Source of the DNA: Streptomyces radicis
GTDB taxonomy: Bacteria > Actinomycetota > Actinomycetes > Streptomycetales > Streptomycetaceae
Assembly: GCF_003626575.1 (NCBI RefSeq)
Contig: NZ_RBDY01000009.1
Coordinates: forward strand, 62,001 to 126,000
Length of the DNA: 64,000 bases
Direction of reading: 5' to 3'
The position numbers and the translations under genes were made by a program. Positions 8,282-16,645 of this stretch are shown piece after piece. Every line of letters begins with the position of its first letter. Position 1 is the stretch's first letter. The notes under the pieces are model-generated. The model was not told where the DNA came from, searched no databases, and saw only the letters and a list, made by a program, of their open reading frames with translations.

Positions 8282-8360
8282 GGCGTGAAGCAATGTGTTC
8301 GAGGCCGGTGACCCCCGTGTTGTCGGCTCCGACGAGGCTGGTTCAGGAAGGGGAACGAGC

Positions 8361-8528
8361 ATGGCGGCCATGAAGCCGCGGACGGGCGATGGTCCGCTTG
8401 AGGTGACCAAGGAGGGGCGGGGCATCATCATGCGCGTTCCGCTCGAAGGTGGTGGCCGACTCGTCGTCGAGCTGACCCCGGACGAAGCGGTCGCGCTCGA
8501 CGAGGAGCTGAAGAAGGTGACCGGCTGA
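8361..8528 (+). CDS. DUF3117 domain protein
   Basis: This 55-residue protein consists almost entirely of the DUF3117 domain: M-A-A-M-K-P-R-T-G-D-G-P-L-E-V followed by G-R-G-I-I-M-R-V-P-L-E-G-G-G-R and a C-terminal acidic helix (T-P-D-E-A-V-A-L-D-E-E-L-K-K). It is very strongly conserved across actinobacteria (Rv1211 type by memory), yet its function is unknown; the fold is predicted to be a small beta-sheet with a helix. The ATG at 8361 follows AGGAAGGGG. It is monocistronic between a promoter at 8251 and a perfect hairpin at 8557, so it is expressed as its own unit. Confidence 0.92.
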   Translation: MAAMKPRTGDGPLEVTKEGRGIIMRVPLEGGGRLVVELTPDEAVALDEELKKVTG

Positions 8529-8556
8529 GGCCGCCGCGCTCCGAGCCTTACCCTTC

Positions 8557-8587
8557 GGCGCTGCCCCGGACACTCCGGGGCAGCGCC
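8557..8587. terminator. Perfect 13-bp hairpin between convergent genes
   Basis: GGCGCTGCCCCGG and CCGGGGCAGCGCC pair without mismatch around the 5-nt loop ACACT. It lies 28 bp after the DUF3117 stop and 20 bp beyond the O-methyltransferase stop on the other strand, so it can serve both genes. Confidence 0.8.
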
Positions 8588-8607
8588 GTCTCGCTGTCGG
8601 CCCGTGC

Positions 8608-9258
8608 TCAGGCGCGGGCGGCGCACAGGAGCCCGTCGCCCACCGGGAGCAGGGCGGGCACCAGGTCATCGCTCTCGCGGATCGTGCGCAGCAGCTCGCG
8701 CAGCGTGCGCACCTCGGTGGGCGCCGCGGCCGAGTCCACGGTCCTGCCCCCGGCGAAGACCCCCGCGAAGCACACCAGGCCACCGGGCCGTAGCAGCCGC
8801 AACGATTCTGCCAGCGACTCCAGGCACTCGAGCCGGTCGCCGTCGCAGAACACCAGGTCGTAGCCGCCGTCGGTCAGCCGCGGCAGGACGTCGAGCGCGT
8901 GCCCGGGGATGAGCCGCGCGCGGTTCGCGGCGAAGCCCGCCATGCCGAACGCCTGCCGCGCGAACTGGAGCCGCTCGGGCTCGACGTCCACCGTGGTCAG
9001 CACGGAGTCGGGCCGCATGCCGGAGAGCAGGTGGATGCCGGAGACCCCGGTGCCGGTGCCGATCTCGACCACGGCCCTGGCCCCCGAGACGGCGGCGAGC
9101 AGGCGGAGGGCGTCCCCGGTGCCGGGCGAGACGGAGCGCACACCGGCCTCGCGCGCCCGCTCACGGGCCCAGCGCAGCGCCGCCCCCACGGCGGTCTCGG
9201 CGTCCGGTGCGCCATACGCCTCGGCGAACGTCCAGCTCGTCAGCCGGTTGCCGGTAAT
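8608..9258 (-). CDS. O-methyltransferase, probable ATT start
   Basis: This 216-residue class I SAM-dependent methyltransferase is of the catechol/caffeoyl-CoA O-methyltransferase type (Rv1220c-like by memory). Motif I is [12 protein letters not shown]; an acidic ribose-binding residue follows in T-V-D-V-E-P-E, and Y-D-L-V-F-C-D-G-D is the metal/substrate aspartate strand. The conserved N-terminus [13 protein letters not shown] lies upstream of the first in-frame GTG (9189), where no ribosome site exists. An ATT at 9258 opens this segment and is preceded by AGGAG at 6-nt spacing; no other start codon is in frame downstream of the likely promoter. It is divergent from sigE. The methyl acceptor is unknown. 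Confidence 0.85.
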   Translation of the reverse strand: MTGNRLTSWTFAEAYGAPDAETAVGAALRWARERAREAGVRSVSPGTGDALRLLAAVSGARAVVEIGTGTGVSGIHLLSGMRPDSVLTTVDVEPERLQFARQAFGMAGFAANRARLIPGHALDVLPRLTDGGYDLVFCDGDRLECLESLAESLRLLRPGGLVCFAGVFAGGRTVDSAAAPTEVRTLRELLRTIRESDDLVPALLPVGDGLLCAARA

Positions 9259-9292
9259 GGCCCTCTCCTGTCCCCGTCTGTCACGCGCTTTG

Positions 9293-9298
9293 ACTGTA
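9293..9298 (-). promoter_or_regulatory. -10 box TACAGT for the methyltransferase
   Basis: TACAGT on the minus strand predicts +1 near 9286, giving a 28-nt leader that carries AGGAG before the ATT at 9258. This position limits which start codons are possible. Confidence 0.45.
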
Positions 9299-9310
9299 TC
9301 GACTCCCCAG

Positions 9311-9338
9311 GGGAACAGGGCGCCCGGACCGCACGTTG
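9311..9338 (+). promoter_or_regulatory. ECF-type promoter of sigE
   Basis: GGGAAC at 9311-9316, an 18-nt spacer and GTTG at 9335-9338 match the SigR/SigH/SigE class consensus (GGGAAT-N18-GTT). It lies about 70 bp before the sigE start. This suggests autoregulation or control by a thiol-stress sigma factor, as described for mycobacterial sigE. Confidence 0.7.
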
Positions 9339-9405
9339 GATCAATGGACGGCAGAGGAAAGCCGGTCAGGAAAATGCTTATCCGGAGCTAACGGGGCAGG
9401 TGGCT

Positions 9406-10215
9406 ATGGTAGGGGCTCCACTGGACACCACCAGAGCCAACAGGGGAGGTGCGGCTGCGTCCACAGGCAGGGGGGTGCTCAAACGCTTCCTGAAGTCTTC
9501 CGACGGGCCGAATTCCGTGACAGAGATCGCTGACACCGACAGGGAGCGGTCCACCACCGAGGGGGCCGACGGCCCGCAGACCACCGTCGCCACGTTCAAC
9601 ACCCCGTCCGACGGCGCCACTTGGGCCCCGCCGAGCTGGGAGGAGATCGTCAGCACGCACAGCGCGCGGGTCTACCGCCTGGCCTACCGCCTCACGGGGA
9701 ACCAGCACGATGCCGAGGACCTCACCCAGGAGGTCTTCGTCCGGGTCTTCCGCTCGCTCTCCACCTACACCCCCGGCACGTTCGAGGGCTGGCTGCACCG
9801 CATCACGACCAACCTCTTCCTCGACTCGGTGCGCCGCAAGCAGCGGATCAGGTTCGACGCCCTGGGCGAGGACGCCGCCGACCGGCTGCCGAGCCGCGAG
9901 CCCACCCCTCAGCAGCACTTCAACGACACGCACTTCGACGCCGACGTCCAGCAGGCCCTCGACACCCTCGCCCCCGACTTCCGCGCCGCCGTGGTGCTGT
10001 GCGACATCGAGGGGCTGAGCTATGAGGAGATCGCGACGACGCTCGGCGTGAAGCTCGGCACGGTCCGCAGCCGGATCCACCGAGGCCGCTCGCATCTGCG
10101 CAAGGCGCTGCGCCACCGTTCCCCGCGCGAGCGGGGAGCGCGTGACGAGTCCGTGCTCGCCGCCGCCCAGGGCGCGCCCGCCGCGGGGTTCGCGGAGGAA
10201 GGCGGGCGGGAGTGA
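9406..10215 (+). CDS. sigE: ECF RNA polymerase sigma factor, mycobacterial SigE type
   Basis: This 269-residue ECF sigma factor has an 80-residue polar N-terminal extension, as in mycobacterial SigE. Region 2 ([22 protein letters not shown]) occupies about residues 85-150 and includes the core-binding and -10 recognition helices. Region 4 with its helix-turn-helix ([20 protein letters not shown]) occupies about residues 190-245. It directs transcription of envelope-stress genes and should be held by the RseA product, whose gene overlaps its stop by 4 bp (GTGA). ATG 9406 has GGGG at 9-nt spacing; GTG 9400 is an alternative. A five-codon ORF (MLIRS, 9374-9391) precedes it. Note that Streptomyces SigE of the CseABC system is a different protein. 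Confidence 0.92.
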   Translation: MVGAPLDTTRANRGGAAASTGRGVLKRFLKSSDGPNSVTEIADTDRERSTTEGADGPQTTVATFNTPSDGATWAPPSWEEIVSTHSARVYRLAYRLTGNQHDAEDLTQEVFVRVFRSLSTYTPGTFEGWLHRITTNLFLDSVRRKQRIRFDALGEDAADRLPSREPTPQQHFNDTHFDADVQQALDTLAPDFRAAVVLCDIEGLSYEEIATTLGVKLGTVRSRIHRGRSHLRKALRHRSPRERGARDESVLAAAQGAPAAGFAEEGGRE

Positions 10216-11024
10216 CAAGCGCCGAGCCAGGCCCGGCCGACCACCACCTCGGGGAGAGCCTCGCGGCTCTCGTCGACGGGGAGCTGTCGCACGACACGAG
10301 GGACCGGGTGCTGGCCCATCTCGCCACGTGCCCCAGCTGCAAGGCGGAGGCGGACGCCCAGCGCGAGCTGAAGAGCGTCTTCGCGGAGAGCCCGCCGCCG
10401 GGCCCGTCCGACGGGCTGCTGGCCAGGCTCCAGGGGCTGCCCGCCTCGGACGGTGGCCTGCCCTCGGGCCCGGGGACGCGGACGCCCCCCGACCCTCCCG
10501 CCCCGCGCGGCGGCGGCACGGCGTTCCGCCTCGATCTGCTGCCGGGCGGCAAGGGGCGCGAGTCGCTGCTCGGCCCGCCCCGGCTCGGCTCGGAGCGTGG
10601 CTTCCGCATACACGACGGCGGTGGCCCGCGCCTGCATCGTGGCCGTCGGCTCGCCTTCGCGGCCGCCGGCGCGGTCTCGCTCGCCGCGGTCGCCATCGGG
10701 GGAGCGGTCACCAGCGCGGGTTCGGGCGTGGCCGCGCCAGGCTCGGGCGGTTCGGAGGCCGCGGCCGCCGGCGCCACCGTCACCCAGGCCGCGGCCGCTC
10801 GCTCGTCGGGCGCCCGTTCCCAGGAGGAAGAGGCGGGCGGGACCGGCGGGTTGACGGCCCACACGGTCGGGCTCTCCCTGCTCAGCGCCCCCGCCGGACC
10901 CATCGGCGCGACGAGCCAGCTGTTCCCCCTGCTGAACGACGAGCTGCGCCCTTCACCCGCCGTGGGCCCGGTGGAGCCGCCCTCCTCGGGGGCCGGGACG
11001 GCGGGAGCCGTGAGCCCCCGCTGA
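10212..11024 (+). CDS. rseA: Zinc-finger anti-sigma factor RseA
   Basis: This 270-residue anti-sigma factor has an N-terminal ZAS domain: the zinc motif H-L-A-T-C-P-S-C (H-x3-C-x2-C) lies at about residues 36-43, after an L-V-D-G-E-L helix. A Pro/Gly-rich linker follows, then one likely membrane helix near residues 150-175 ([17 protein letters not shown]), then an Ala/Ser-rich outer region. It binds SigE in the cytoplasm and releases it on envelope or redox stress. The GTG start at 10212 overlaps the sigE stop, so the pair is translationally coupled. It is longer than mycobacterial RseA (about 150 residues, from memory). htrA follows, giving the classical sigE-rseA-htrA-tatB order. Confidence 0.88.
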   Translation: MTSAEPGPADHHLGESLAALVDGELSHDTRDRVLAHLATCPSCKAEADAQRELKSVFAESPPPGPSDGLLARLQGLPASDGGLPSGPGTRTPPDPPAPRGGGTAFRLDLLPGGKGRESLLGPPRLGSERGFRIHDGGGPRLHRGRRLAFAAAGAVSLAAVAIGGAVTSAGSGVAAPGSGGSEAAAAGATVTQAAAARSSGARSQEEEAGGTGGLTAHTVGLSLLSAPAGPIGATSQLFPLLNDELRPSPAVGPVEPPSSGAGTAGAVSPR

Positions 11025-11079
11025 ATCCCGGCGGCTGACCTGGTTGAATTCCAGGCCGGAAGAGGACGTCGCCGACACG

Positions 11080-12525
11080 ATGGGGACCGCCGCCATGGAC
11101 AAGGCGAACAGCGCGCCGGGCCAGCCGGAGTCCCGGCCCGGACACGACCCGTACGGCACCCCGCCCTACGGTCAGCCCGGACCGTGGGCCCCGGCGCCTC
11201 CCGTGCAGCGGCCCCAGCCCACCCCGCCCACCGGCACCCATGTCCCGCCCGTGTCCCCGACCCCGCCCGGCGGCACCCAGGTGCCGCAGGCCGGGCCGCC
11301 GCCCCAGCACGGGACCCCCGCGGGCGGCGCTCCCCGGTACGACCCATGGGCCGCCCCGGCGGGGCATGCCGCACCGCCCCCGTCCGACCCCGCGGCGGGC
11401 GGGCCCGAGGAGCCGGGGGGCCGCCGGGGCGGCGGCAGGCTGATCGCGGGCGCCGCGGCGATCGCGCTGGTCGCGGGCCTCATCGGCGGCGGCGTCGGCT
11501 CCTATCTCGAGAGGCACGGGACGTTCAGCGACGTGCGGCTCCCGCAGACCGTGACCGAGGGCGCCCCCGCCCCCGAGGGCAGCATCGCGGGCATCGCCCA
11601 GACCGTGCTGCCCGGCGTGGTCACCCTCCATGTCTCGGGCTCGGGCGAGGCGGGCAGCGGCACCGGCTTCGTGCTCGACGACGAGGGCCACATCCTCACC
11701 AACGCGCATGTGGTCCGCCCCGCGGGGCAGGGCGGGGTGATAGAGGTCACGTTCGGCAGCGGCGACTCGGCCCGCGCCGAGGTCGTCGGCCAGGACACCG
11801 GCTATGACCTCGCCGTCGTCAAGGTCGATGGCGTCTCGGGCCTCAGCCCGCTGACGCTGGGCGACTCCGACGCCGTCAGGGTCGGCGACCCCGTGGTGGC
11901 GATCGGCGCGCCGTTCGAGCTGGCGGGCACGGTCACCTCGGGGATCATCAGCGCCACCGAGCGCCCCATCACCGCGGGTGGCGCCGAGGCCGACGGCTCC
12001 GACATCAGCTATGTGAACGCCCTCCAGACCGACGCGCCGATCAACCCCGGGAACTCAGGGGGCCCGCTCGTCGACATCAACGGCCGCGTCATCGGCGTCA
12101 ACAGCGCGATCCGCACCGCCGACGGCGGTGGCGGCCTCGACCCCGGGCAGGCGGGCAGCGTCGGCCTCGGCTTCGCCATCCCGGTCAACCAGGCGAAGGA
12201 CGTCGCCGAGCAGCTGATCAACACAGGCCGGGCCACCTACCCGGTGATCGGGGTCACCCTGGACACCGGCTATCTCGGCGACGGCGCCCGCGTCGGCAGC
12301 TCGGGCGGCGGCCCCGCCGTGGTGCCAGGGGGCCCCGCGGACGACGCGGGCATGGCCGACGGCGATGTGATCACCGCCGTGAACGGCGAACGGGTGCGCA
12401 GCAGCGACGAGTTGATCGTCAGGATCCGCAGCCACCGCCCCGGCGACCGCCTCGAGCTGACCGTGGAGCGCTCGGGCGACGAGCTCGAGCTGACCGTCAC
12501 CCTGGGCGAGTCGAGCGGTGACTGA
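11080..12525 (+). CDS. htrA: Membrane-anchored HtrA/DegP-type serine protease
   Basis: This 481-residue trypsin-like protease has three parts. Residues 1-115 are a cytoplasmic Pro/Gly-rich disordered region. A membrane helix follows at about 120-140 (A-A-A-I-A-L-V-A-G-L-I-G-G-G-V-G-S). Outside lies the protease domain with catalytic His210 (L-T-N-A-H-V), Asp243 (G-Y-D-L-A-V-V) and Ser326 (P-G-N-S-G-G-P), then one PDZ domain (about 385-475). It degrades or refolds damaged secreted proteins and is the expected effector of SigE; the mycobacterial homologue also acts on RseA. The start is uncertain: ATG 11080 is chosen, ATG 11095 also has a GGGGA site, and TTG 11044 is less likely. Confidence 0.9.
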   Translation: MGTAAMDKANSAPGQPESRPGHDPYGTPPYGQPGPWAPAPPVQRPQPTPPTGTHVPPVSPTPPGGTQVPQAGPPPQHGTPAGGAPRYDPWAAPAGHAAPPPSDPAAGGPEEPGGRRGGGRLIAGAAAIALVAGLIGGGVGSYLERHGTFSDVRLPQTVTEGAPAPEGSIAGIAQTVLPGVVTLHVSGSGEAGSGTGFVLDDEGHILTNAHVVRPAGQGGVIEVTFGSGDSARAEVVGQDTGYDLAVVKVDGVSGLSPLTLGDSDAVRVGDPVVAIGAPFELAGTVTSGIISATERPITAGGAEADGSDISYVNALQTDAPINPGNSGGPLVDINGRVIGVNSAIRTADGGGGLDPGQAGSVGLGFAIPVNQAKDVAEQLINTGRATYPVIGVTLDTGYLGDGARVGSSGGGPAVVPGGPADDAGMADGDVITAVNGERVRSSDELIVRIRSHRPGDRLELTVERSGDELELTVTLGESSGD

Positions 12526-12642
12526 CGAGCGCGGGGGCGCGCGTGTCCTGGCGTTCACCGCGTTGTCCGCTCCGTCGTCTCCCCTCGGCGCCCCATGCCG
12601 GGGTACCGTGGCCATCTACCGAATGCGTGAGGGAGCTGCCAG

Positions 12643-13140
12643 GTGTTCTTCGATATAGGCTCACTCGAGTTCATCGTGCTGCTCGTCCTGGCAATCCTCG
12701 TCTTCGGCCCCGAGAAGCTGCCGAAGATGATCCAGGACGCCGCTCGCTTCCTGCGCAAGATCCGTGAGTTCTCGGACAGTGCCAAGGCGGATATCCGCAG
12801 TGAGCTGGGACCCGAGTTCAAGGATTTCGAATTCGAGGACCTCAACCCCAGGGCGTTCGCCAAGAAGCACCTCCTCGACAACGACGAGCTCGGGCTCAAG
12901 GAGCTGACCAGCAGCCTGGACATGCGCAAGGAGCTGACCGAGGTCACCGACGCGGTGAACGGGCGGCCCGCGCGCCGCACCAGCCTCGACAAGCCGGGCG
13001 CCACGTCGTCCAAGCTGGCCAAGGGCGCGGGCGCGGCGGGTGCCGCGGCGGCGGGCGGGGGCGCGGTGCGCCTCGACAAGGACGGCTCGGGCTCCTCGGC
13101 GCGCGCGACCCCGCCGCCCTTCGACGCCGACGCCACCTGA
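12643..13140 (+). CDS. tatB: Twin-arginine translocase subunit TatB
   Basis: This 165-residue protein has the TatB plan: a very short N-terminus, one membrane helix (S-L-E-F-I-V-L-L-V-L-A-I-L-V-F-G-P-E-K-L-P, residues 6-26) that includes the conserved Glu near the start and the F-G-P hinge, then an amphipathic helix and a charged, disordered C-terminal half. TatB with TatC recognises twin-arginine signals for export of folded proteins. tatA and tatC are not in the window. The GTG start at 12643 follows GAGGGAGCTGCC. It lies 117 bp after htrA. A Tat substrate is encoded at 19568. Confidence 0.92.
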   Translation: MFFDIGSLEFIVLLVLAILVFGPEKLPKMIQDAARFLRKIREFSDSAKADIRSELGPEFKDFEFEDLNPRAFAKKHLLDNDELGLKELTSSLDMRKELTEVTDAVNGRPARRTSLDKPGATSSKLAKGAGAAGAAAAGGGAVRLDKDGSGSSARATPPPFDADAT

Positions 13141-13275
13141 GTGGATTCGCGCCCCTTCGGGGGCATATGACACCACCCGATCTCCCGGCATGCCCGACAC
13201 CCCGGATCCGGATGGCTATCCTCCCTATGTCCGGGGTGTGCCCAGGACGAGGGCAATGAGGAGGCGTCGCGTTAG

Positions 13276-13956
13276 ATGGAGACGACGAGTCGGGCGGAGC
13301 CGCAGGACGCGACAGGCGGCCCAGGCGCGTCCGGGGGAAAGGACGCATCGCAGGGGGTGCCCGGCGCGCGCCGGGCGGTGGAAGGCTACCTGATGGCGGG
13401 CTTCCCGTGGTACGGCCTCGACGACGCCTTCACGGGCGCGCGCTGGCTGATGCAGGTCGGCGTCGCCGCCGACGGCGCCGTGGAGCACGGCTCCACGGGG
13501 CATGGCGACGAGCCGTCGCTGCGGGGTGAGTTGGGCGAGGAGGAGCAGCGGTTCGCGGTCGTGGTCACGGTCGCGAGCCGCCCGGTGCGCCGCAGCCCCG
13601 ACGGGAACGGCGTCCTGGAGGCCACCTCGGTCTCATCGGCCGCGTGGCTCGCGGGCTCCGGTCTGCTGTCATGTACCTGGCCTGCGCAGATGGAGAGGGC
13701 GCTGCGCCAGGACTGGCTCGAGCAGCAGACCGCCATCGCGTGGGAGCTGGCCGACGACCTGCACGGCGGCGCGTGGACGATGCTGTCGCTGCCGGTGGAC
13801 GGCGTGCCGACGGACTTCCACTACCGGGAGTCGGAGTACGGCTGGGTGCTCGCCGGGGCCGCCCAGCACGAGGTGCACATCGGGGCCTATGGCCGCGGCA
13901 TGAGCGCCTACGGCCTCGGCTTCGCCGTCGTCAAGGACATCGAGAGCTACGCCTGA
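13276..13956 (+). CDS. Conserved hypothetical protein downstream of tatB
   Basis: This 226-residue protein starts at ATG 13276 with AGGAGG ahead of it. After a 35-residue polar extension, the body reads as an alpha/beta domain with aromatic-rich strands (F-P-W-Y-G-L-D-D-A-F-T-G-A-R-W-L) and a C-terminal G-A-Y-G-R-G-M-S-A-Y-G-L-G-F-A-V. There is no signal peptide, no membrane helix and no motif I can assign to a family. It appears at this place, after tatB and before mrp, in other streptomycetes as far as I recall. Nothing supports a specific function, so it is left unnamed. Confidence 0.75.
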   Translation: METTSRAEPQDATGGPGASGGKDASQGVPGARRAVEGYLMAGFPWYGLDDAFTGARWLMQVGVAADGAVEHGSTGHGDEPSLRGELGEEEQRFAVVVTVASRPVRRSPDGNGVLEATSVSSAAWLAGSGLLSCTWPAQMERALRQDWLEQQTAIAWELADDLHGGAWTMLSLPVDGVPTDFHYRESEYGWVLAGAAQHEVHIGAYGRGMSAYGLGFAVVKDIESYA

Positions 13957-14017
13957 CGCCGGTGGCGCGGGTGGGCCGCCGCGACGGCCGCCCACCCGGT
14001 GCCGGGTCCCGCGCTCC

Positions 14018-14062
14018 CGGAACGTTCGGGATCGGAACGCTCGGGATCGGAACGTTCAGAAC
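14018..14062. repeat. Three 15-bp tandem repeats between convergent genes
   Basis: The unit CGGAACGTTCGGGAT occurs at 14018, 14033 (one change) and 14048 (diverging at its end). Each unit contains the palindrome GAACGTTC or a one-base variant. The last copy overlaps the mrp stop. A terminator or protein site are both possible. Confidence 0.75.
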
Positions 14063-15234
14063 TTGTTGCTCGGCGTGAGGCCCAGCGACATCCCCGCGAG
14101 ACCCCGGGCCCGTCCCGAGAGCGAGGACGCCACGCCGCGCAGCGCCGCCCCCGCGGGTGAGTCGGGGTCGGACAGCACGACGGGCTTTCCCTCGTCGCCG
14201 CCCTCGCGCAGCCGCACATCGATCGGGATCGTGCCGAGCACCGGCACCTCGGCCCCGGTCGTCCGGGTCAGCCCCTCGGCGACCCGCTTGCCGCCGCCGC
14301 TGCCGAACACGTCGACCATCTCGCCGCAGTGCGGGCAGGGCAGGCCCGCCATGTTCTCCACGACGCCGACGATCTTCTGGTGCGTCTGCACCGCGATCGA
14401 CCCGGCACGCTCGGCCACCTCGGCCGCCGCCTGCTGCGGCGTCGTCACCACCAGGATCTCCGCGCCCGGCACCAGCTGCGCCACCGAGATGGCGATGTCC
14501 CCCGTCCCCGGCGGCAGGTCGAGCAGCAGCACGTCCAGGTCGCCCCAGTAGACGTCCGCGAGGAACTGCTGGAGCGCCCGGTGCAGCATCGGGCCCCGCC
14601 ACACCACGGGGGCGTTCCCTGGCGTGAACATGCCGATCGAGATCACCTTCACGCCGTGCGCGGACGGTGGCATGATCATGTTCTCGACCTGGGTCGGGCG
14701 GGCGTCCGTGCCCAGCATGCGGGGCACCGAGTGGCCGTAGATGTCCGCGTCCACCACGCCGACCTTGAGCCCGTCGCGGGCCATGGCCGCCGCGAGGTTG
14801 ACCGTCACGGACGACTTGCCGACGCCGCCCTTGCCCGAGGCCACGGCGTAGACCCGGGTCAGCGAGCCCGGCTTGGCGAACGGCACCTCACGCTCCGCCT
14901 GCCCGCCGCGCAGCGACGTGGCCAGCTCCTTGCGCTGCTCGTCGCTCATCACGTCGAGCTCCACGCGCACCCCGGTGACGCCGGGGACGGCGCGCACGGC
15001 GTCCGTGACGTTCGCCGTGATGGAGTCGCGCATCGGGCAGCCCTGGATCGTCAGATACACCCCGACCGCCACCGTGCCGTCCGGGGCGATCTCCACGGAC
15101 TTGACCATGCCGAGATCGGTGATCGGGCGGTGGATCTCCGGGTCGTTCACCCGGGACAGGGCGGCCCTGACCGCGTCCTCGCTGGGCAGCGTGCCGGTCG
15201 CGCCCGCGGGGGGCGGGGGGGTATCGGTAGCCAT
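14056..15234 (-). CDS. mrp: Mrp/NBP35-family iron-sulfur carrier ATPase
   Basis: This 392-residue protein has an N-terminal MIP18/DUF59 domain (about residues 20-95, with V-N-D-P-E-I and G-C-P-M-R-D-S-I) followed by the Mrp deviant Walker A loop A-S-G-K-G-G-V-G-K-S-S near residue 130, the Walker B-like D-A-D-I-Y-G-H-S, and L-L-D-L-P-P-G-T-G-D. The dimer-bridging cysteines that bind the transferable 4Fe-4S cluster are in G-L-P-C-P-H-C-G. It acts in cytoplasmic Fe-S cluster assembly or delivery. ATG 15234 is the start; further upstream codons are unlike a protein. In mycobacteria mrp likewise closes the sigE-htrA-tatB block. Confidence 0.92.
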   Translation of the reverse strand: MATDTPPPPAGATGTLPSEDAVRAALSRVNDPEIHRPITDLGMVKSVEIAPDGTVAVGVYLTIQGCPMRDSITANVTDAVRAVPGVTGVRVELDVMSDEQRKELATSLRGGQAEREVPFAKPGSLTRVYAVASGKGGVGKSSVTVNLAAAMARDGLKVGVVDADIYGHSVPRMLGTDARPTQVENMIMPPSAHGVKVISIGMFTPGNAPVVWRGPMLHRALQQFLADVYWGDLDVLLLDLPPGTGDIAISVAQLVPGAEILVVTTPQQAAAEVAERAGSIAVQTHQKIVGVVENMAGLPCPHCGEMVDVFGSGGGKRVAEGLTRTTGAEVPVLGTIPIDVRLREGGDEGKPVVLSDPDSPAGAALRGVASSLSGRARGLAGMSLGLTPSNKF

Positions 15235-15301
15235 GTCCCCGATGGTACGGCGCTCCCGGCGCCGCGGCGGACCGCCCCTTCGGGGGGTCGCGGGCGTGCC
15301 G

Positions 15302-15307
15302 TACGCT
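15302..15307 (+). promoter_or_regulatory. -10 box TACGCT, predicted leaderless
   Basis: TACGCT places +1 at about 15314, one base before the GTG at 15315. No Shine-Dalgarno sequence is present. Confidence 0.45.
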
Positions 15308-15314
15308 GCGGCTC

Positions 15315-16082
15315 GTGACAGAGAAGTCCCCCGCACTCCGTCCCAACTGGCGCCGTGCACTGGGGAGTGCGGCGTCCGCGGGAGCCCTGGTCGTCGCCCT
15401 CACCGCCCTCACCGCCTGCGGCGCCGACGAGCCCGAGCCCGAGACGAACGGCGTCGACGAGCTGCCCGCGGCGGAGATAGAGGAACGCGCGAGAGCCGCG
15501 GCCGCGGAGGCGTCCTCCGTCCGCCTCTCGGGGACGGTGATCACCGAGGCGGGGACGTTCCGGCTCGATGTGCGGCTCGGCGACGAGGGCGGGGTCGGCG
15601 AGGTCTCCACGGAGGGGACGACGTTCGAGCTGCTGCGGATCGGTGAGGACCTCTACATCAAGGCCGACCAGGCGTTCTGGGAGAGCGAGGGCATCCCCGA
15701 CGAGCTGGAGACGGACCCGACGGAGAAGCTGGACAGCAAGTATGTCCGCGTCGTGCCCGACGATCCGGCCTATGAGCAGCTCAGCGGCTTCACCGACAAG
15801 AACACCCTCCTCGACGGGCTGCTCACGCTCGACGGCGAGCGCGCGATCGGCGAGGAGGGCGAGATCGACGGCAGCCCCACCATCCGCGTCGAGGCGGGCG
15901 GGGGCGCGGGGGGCGTGATCGAGGTGGCGCTCATGGGCACGCCCTACCCGCTGCGCCTGGAGCGCGGCGGCGCGGCGGGGCAGCTGACGCTTGACGACTG
16001 GGGCGAGGAGTTCTCGTTGAACGAGCCCAAGGAGGACGAGATCGTCGACTACGGGGACGCGCTGATCAACCCCGACGAGTAG
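15315..16082 (+). CDS. LppX/LprG-like lipoprotein
   Basis: This 255-residue exported lipoprotein has a basic N-terminus, a hydrophobic stretch and a lipobox L-T-A-C at about residue 36, so it is probably lipid-anchored outside the membrane. The mature part resembles the LppX/LprAFG fold: alternating short beta strands (V-R-L-S-G-T-V-I-T-E-A-G-T-F), a central D-L-Y-I-K-A-D-Q-A-F-W segment and a C-terminal sheet. Relatives carry lipids or glycolipids across the envelope, but that function is not shown for streptomycetes. The GTG start at 15315 sits one base after the predicted +1, so the message is probably leaderless. Its 3' end overlaps the convergent gene by 17 bp. Confidence 0.8.
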   Translation: MTEKSPALRPNWRRALGSAASAGALVVALTALTACGADEPEPETNGVDELPAAEIEERARAAAAEASSVRLSGTVITEAGTFRLDVRLGDEGGVGEVSTEGTTFELLRIGEDLYIKADQAFWESEGIPDELETDPTEKLDSKYVRVVPDDPAYEQLSGFTDKNTLLDGLLTLDGERAIGEEGEIDGSPTIRVEAGGGAGGVIEVALMGTPYPLRLERGGAAGQLTLDDWGEEFSLNEPKEDEIVDYGDALINPDE

Positions 16083-16620
16083 CCCGGTGGCCCGACGCCC
16101 CGCGCCTGCGCACGGGCAGCCCGCTCGGCGTCGCGACGCGGGTGCTCGCCGGGGTCGGCAGCGGCGGCGCGGCCGACGACTCGGAGGGCATCGCGCCCGG
16201 GCGCTGGGAGGGCTCACCGGCCGGTTCGAGGCGCAGCACGCGGCACTCGCGGGCCCAGCGCTCGGCGATGCCGTCGGCGTCGGGGGCGTTGAGCCGCTTC
16301 CCCTTCAGCTCGGCGACCGCGTCGGACCAGCTCTCGCTCCCCGGGGCGGGCTCGGCGACCACGGCGGGCCACACGACCAGGCGCCCGCCCTTGTCCTTGC
16401 TGCGGCAGCTGACCGTCGCGGCGGCGCCATCGGCCAGCCCGAGCCCGTCGAGCGGCTGCTCGCCAGGACCTCCGACCAGGCACACCGCGCCGCCCGACCA
16501 CACGTGCCACAGCGCTCTCGCCGCGCCCTCGGGGCCGCGCACCCAGACCAGTGCGGACTTCTTCGCGGACTCCTCGATCAGGGCCAGGTCGAACGCGGCG
16601 ATGGCGGCGTGGGAGGTCAT
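16066..16620 (-). CDS. Hypothetical protein, possibly split-barrel flavin-fold
   Basis: This 184-residue protein has a compact N-terminal domain of about 125 residues and a disordered, Pro/Ser/Arg-rich tail. The pattern of strands (S-A-L-V-W-V-R, A-L-W-H-V-W-S-G-G-A-V-C-L-V, A-A-T-V-S-C-R-S-K-D, L-V-V-W-P-A-V-V) is reminiscent of the pyridoxamine-oxidase-like split barrel that binds FMN or F420, but no diagnostic residue is clear, so this is only a suggestion. There is no signal or membrane segment. ATG 16620 lies one base from the +1 predicted from TACGCT at 16628-16633. It overlaps the lipoprotein gene by 17 bp tail to tail. Confidence 0.65.
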   Translation of the reverse strand: MTSHAAIAAFDLALIEESAKKSALVWVRGPEGAARALWHVWSGGAVCLVGGPGEQPLDGLGLADGAAATVSCRSKDKGGRLVVWPAVVAEPAPGSESWSDAVAELKGKRLNAPDADGIAERWARECRVLRLEPAGEPSQRPGAMPSESSAAPPLPTPASTRVATPSGLPVRRRGASGHRATRRG

Positions 16621-16627
16621 GCCAGGG

Positions 16628-16633
16628 AGCGTA
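16628..16633 (-). promoter_or_regulatory. -10 box TACGCT, predicted leaderless
   Basis: TACGCT on the minus strand places +1 at about 16621, next to the ATG at 16620. The same hexamer serves the convergent partner gene at 15302. Confidence 0.45.
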
Positions 16634-16645
16634 GCCGTGGGTGGC

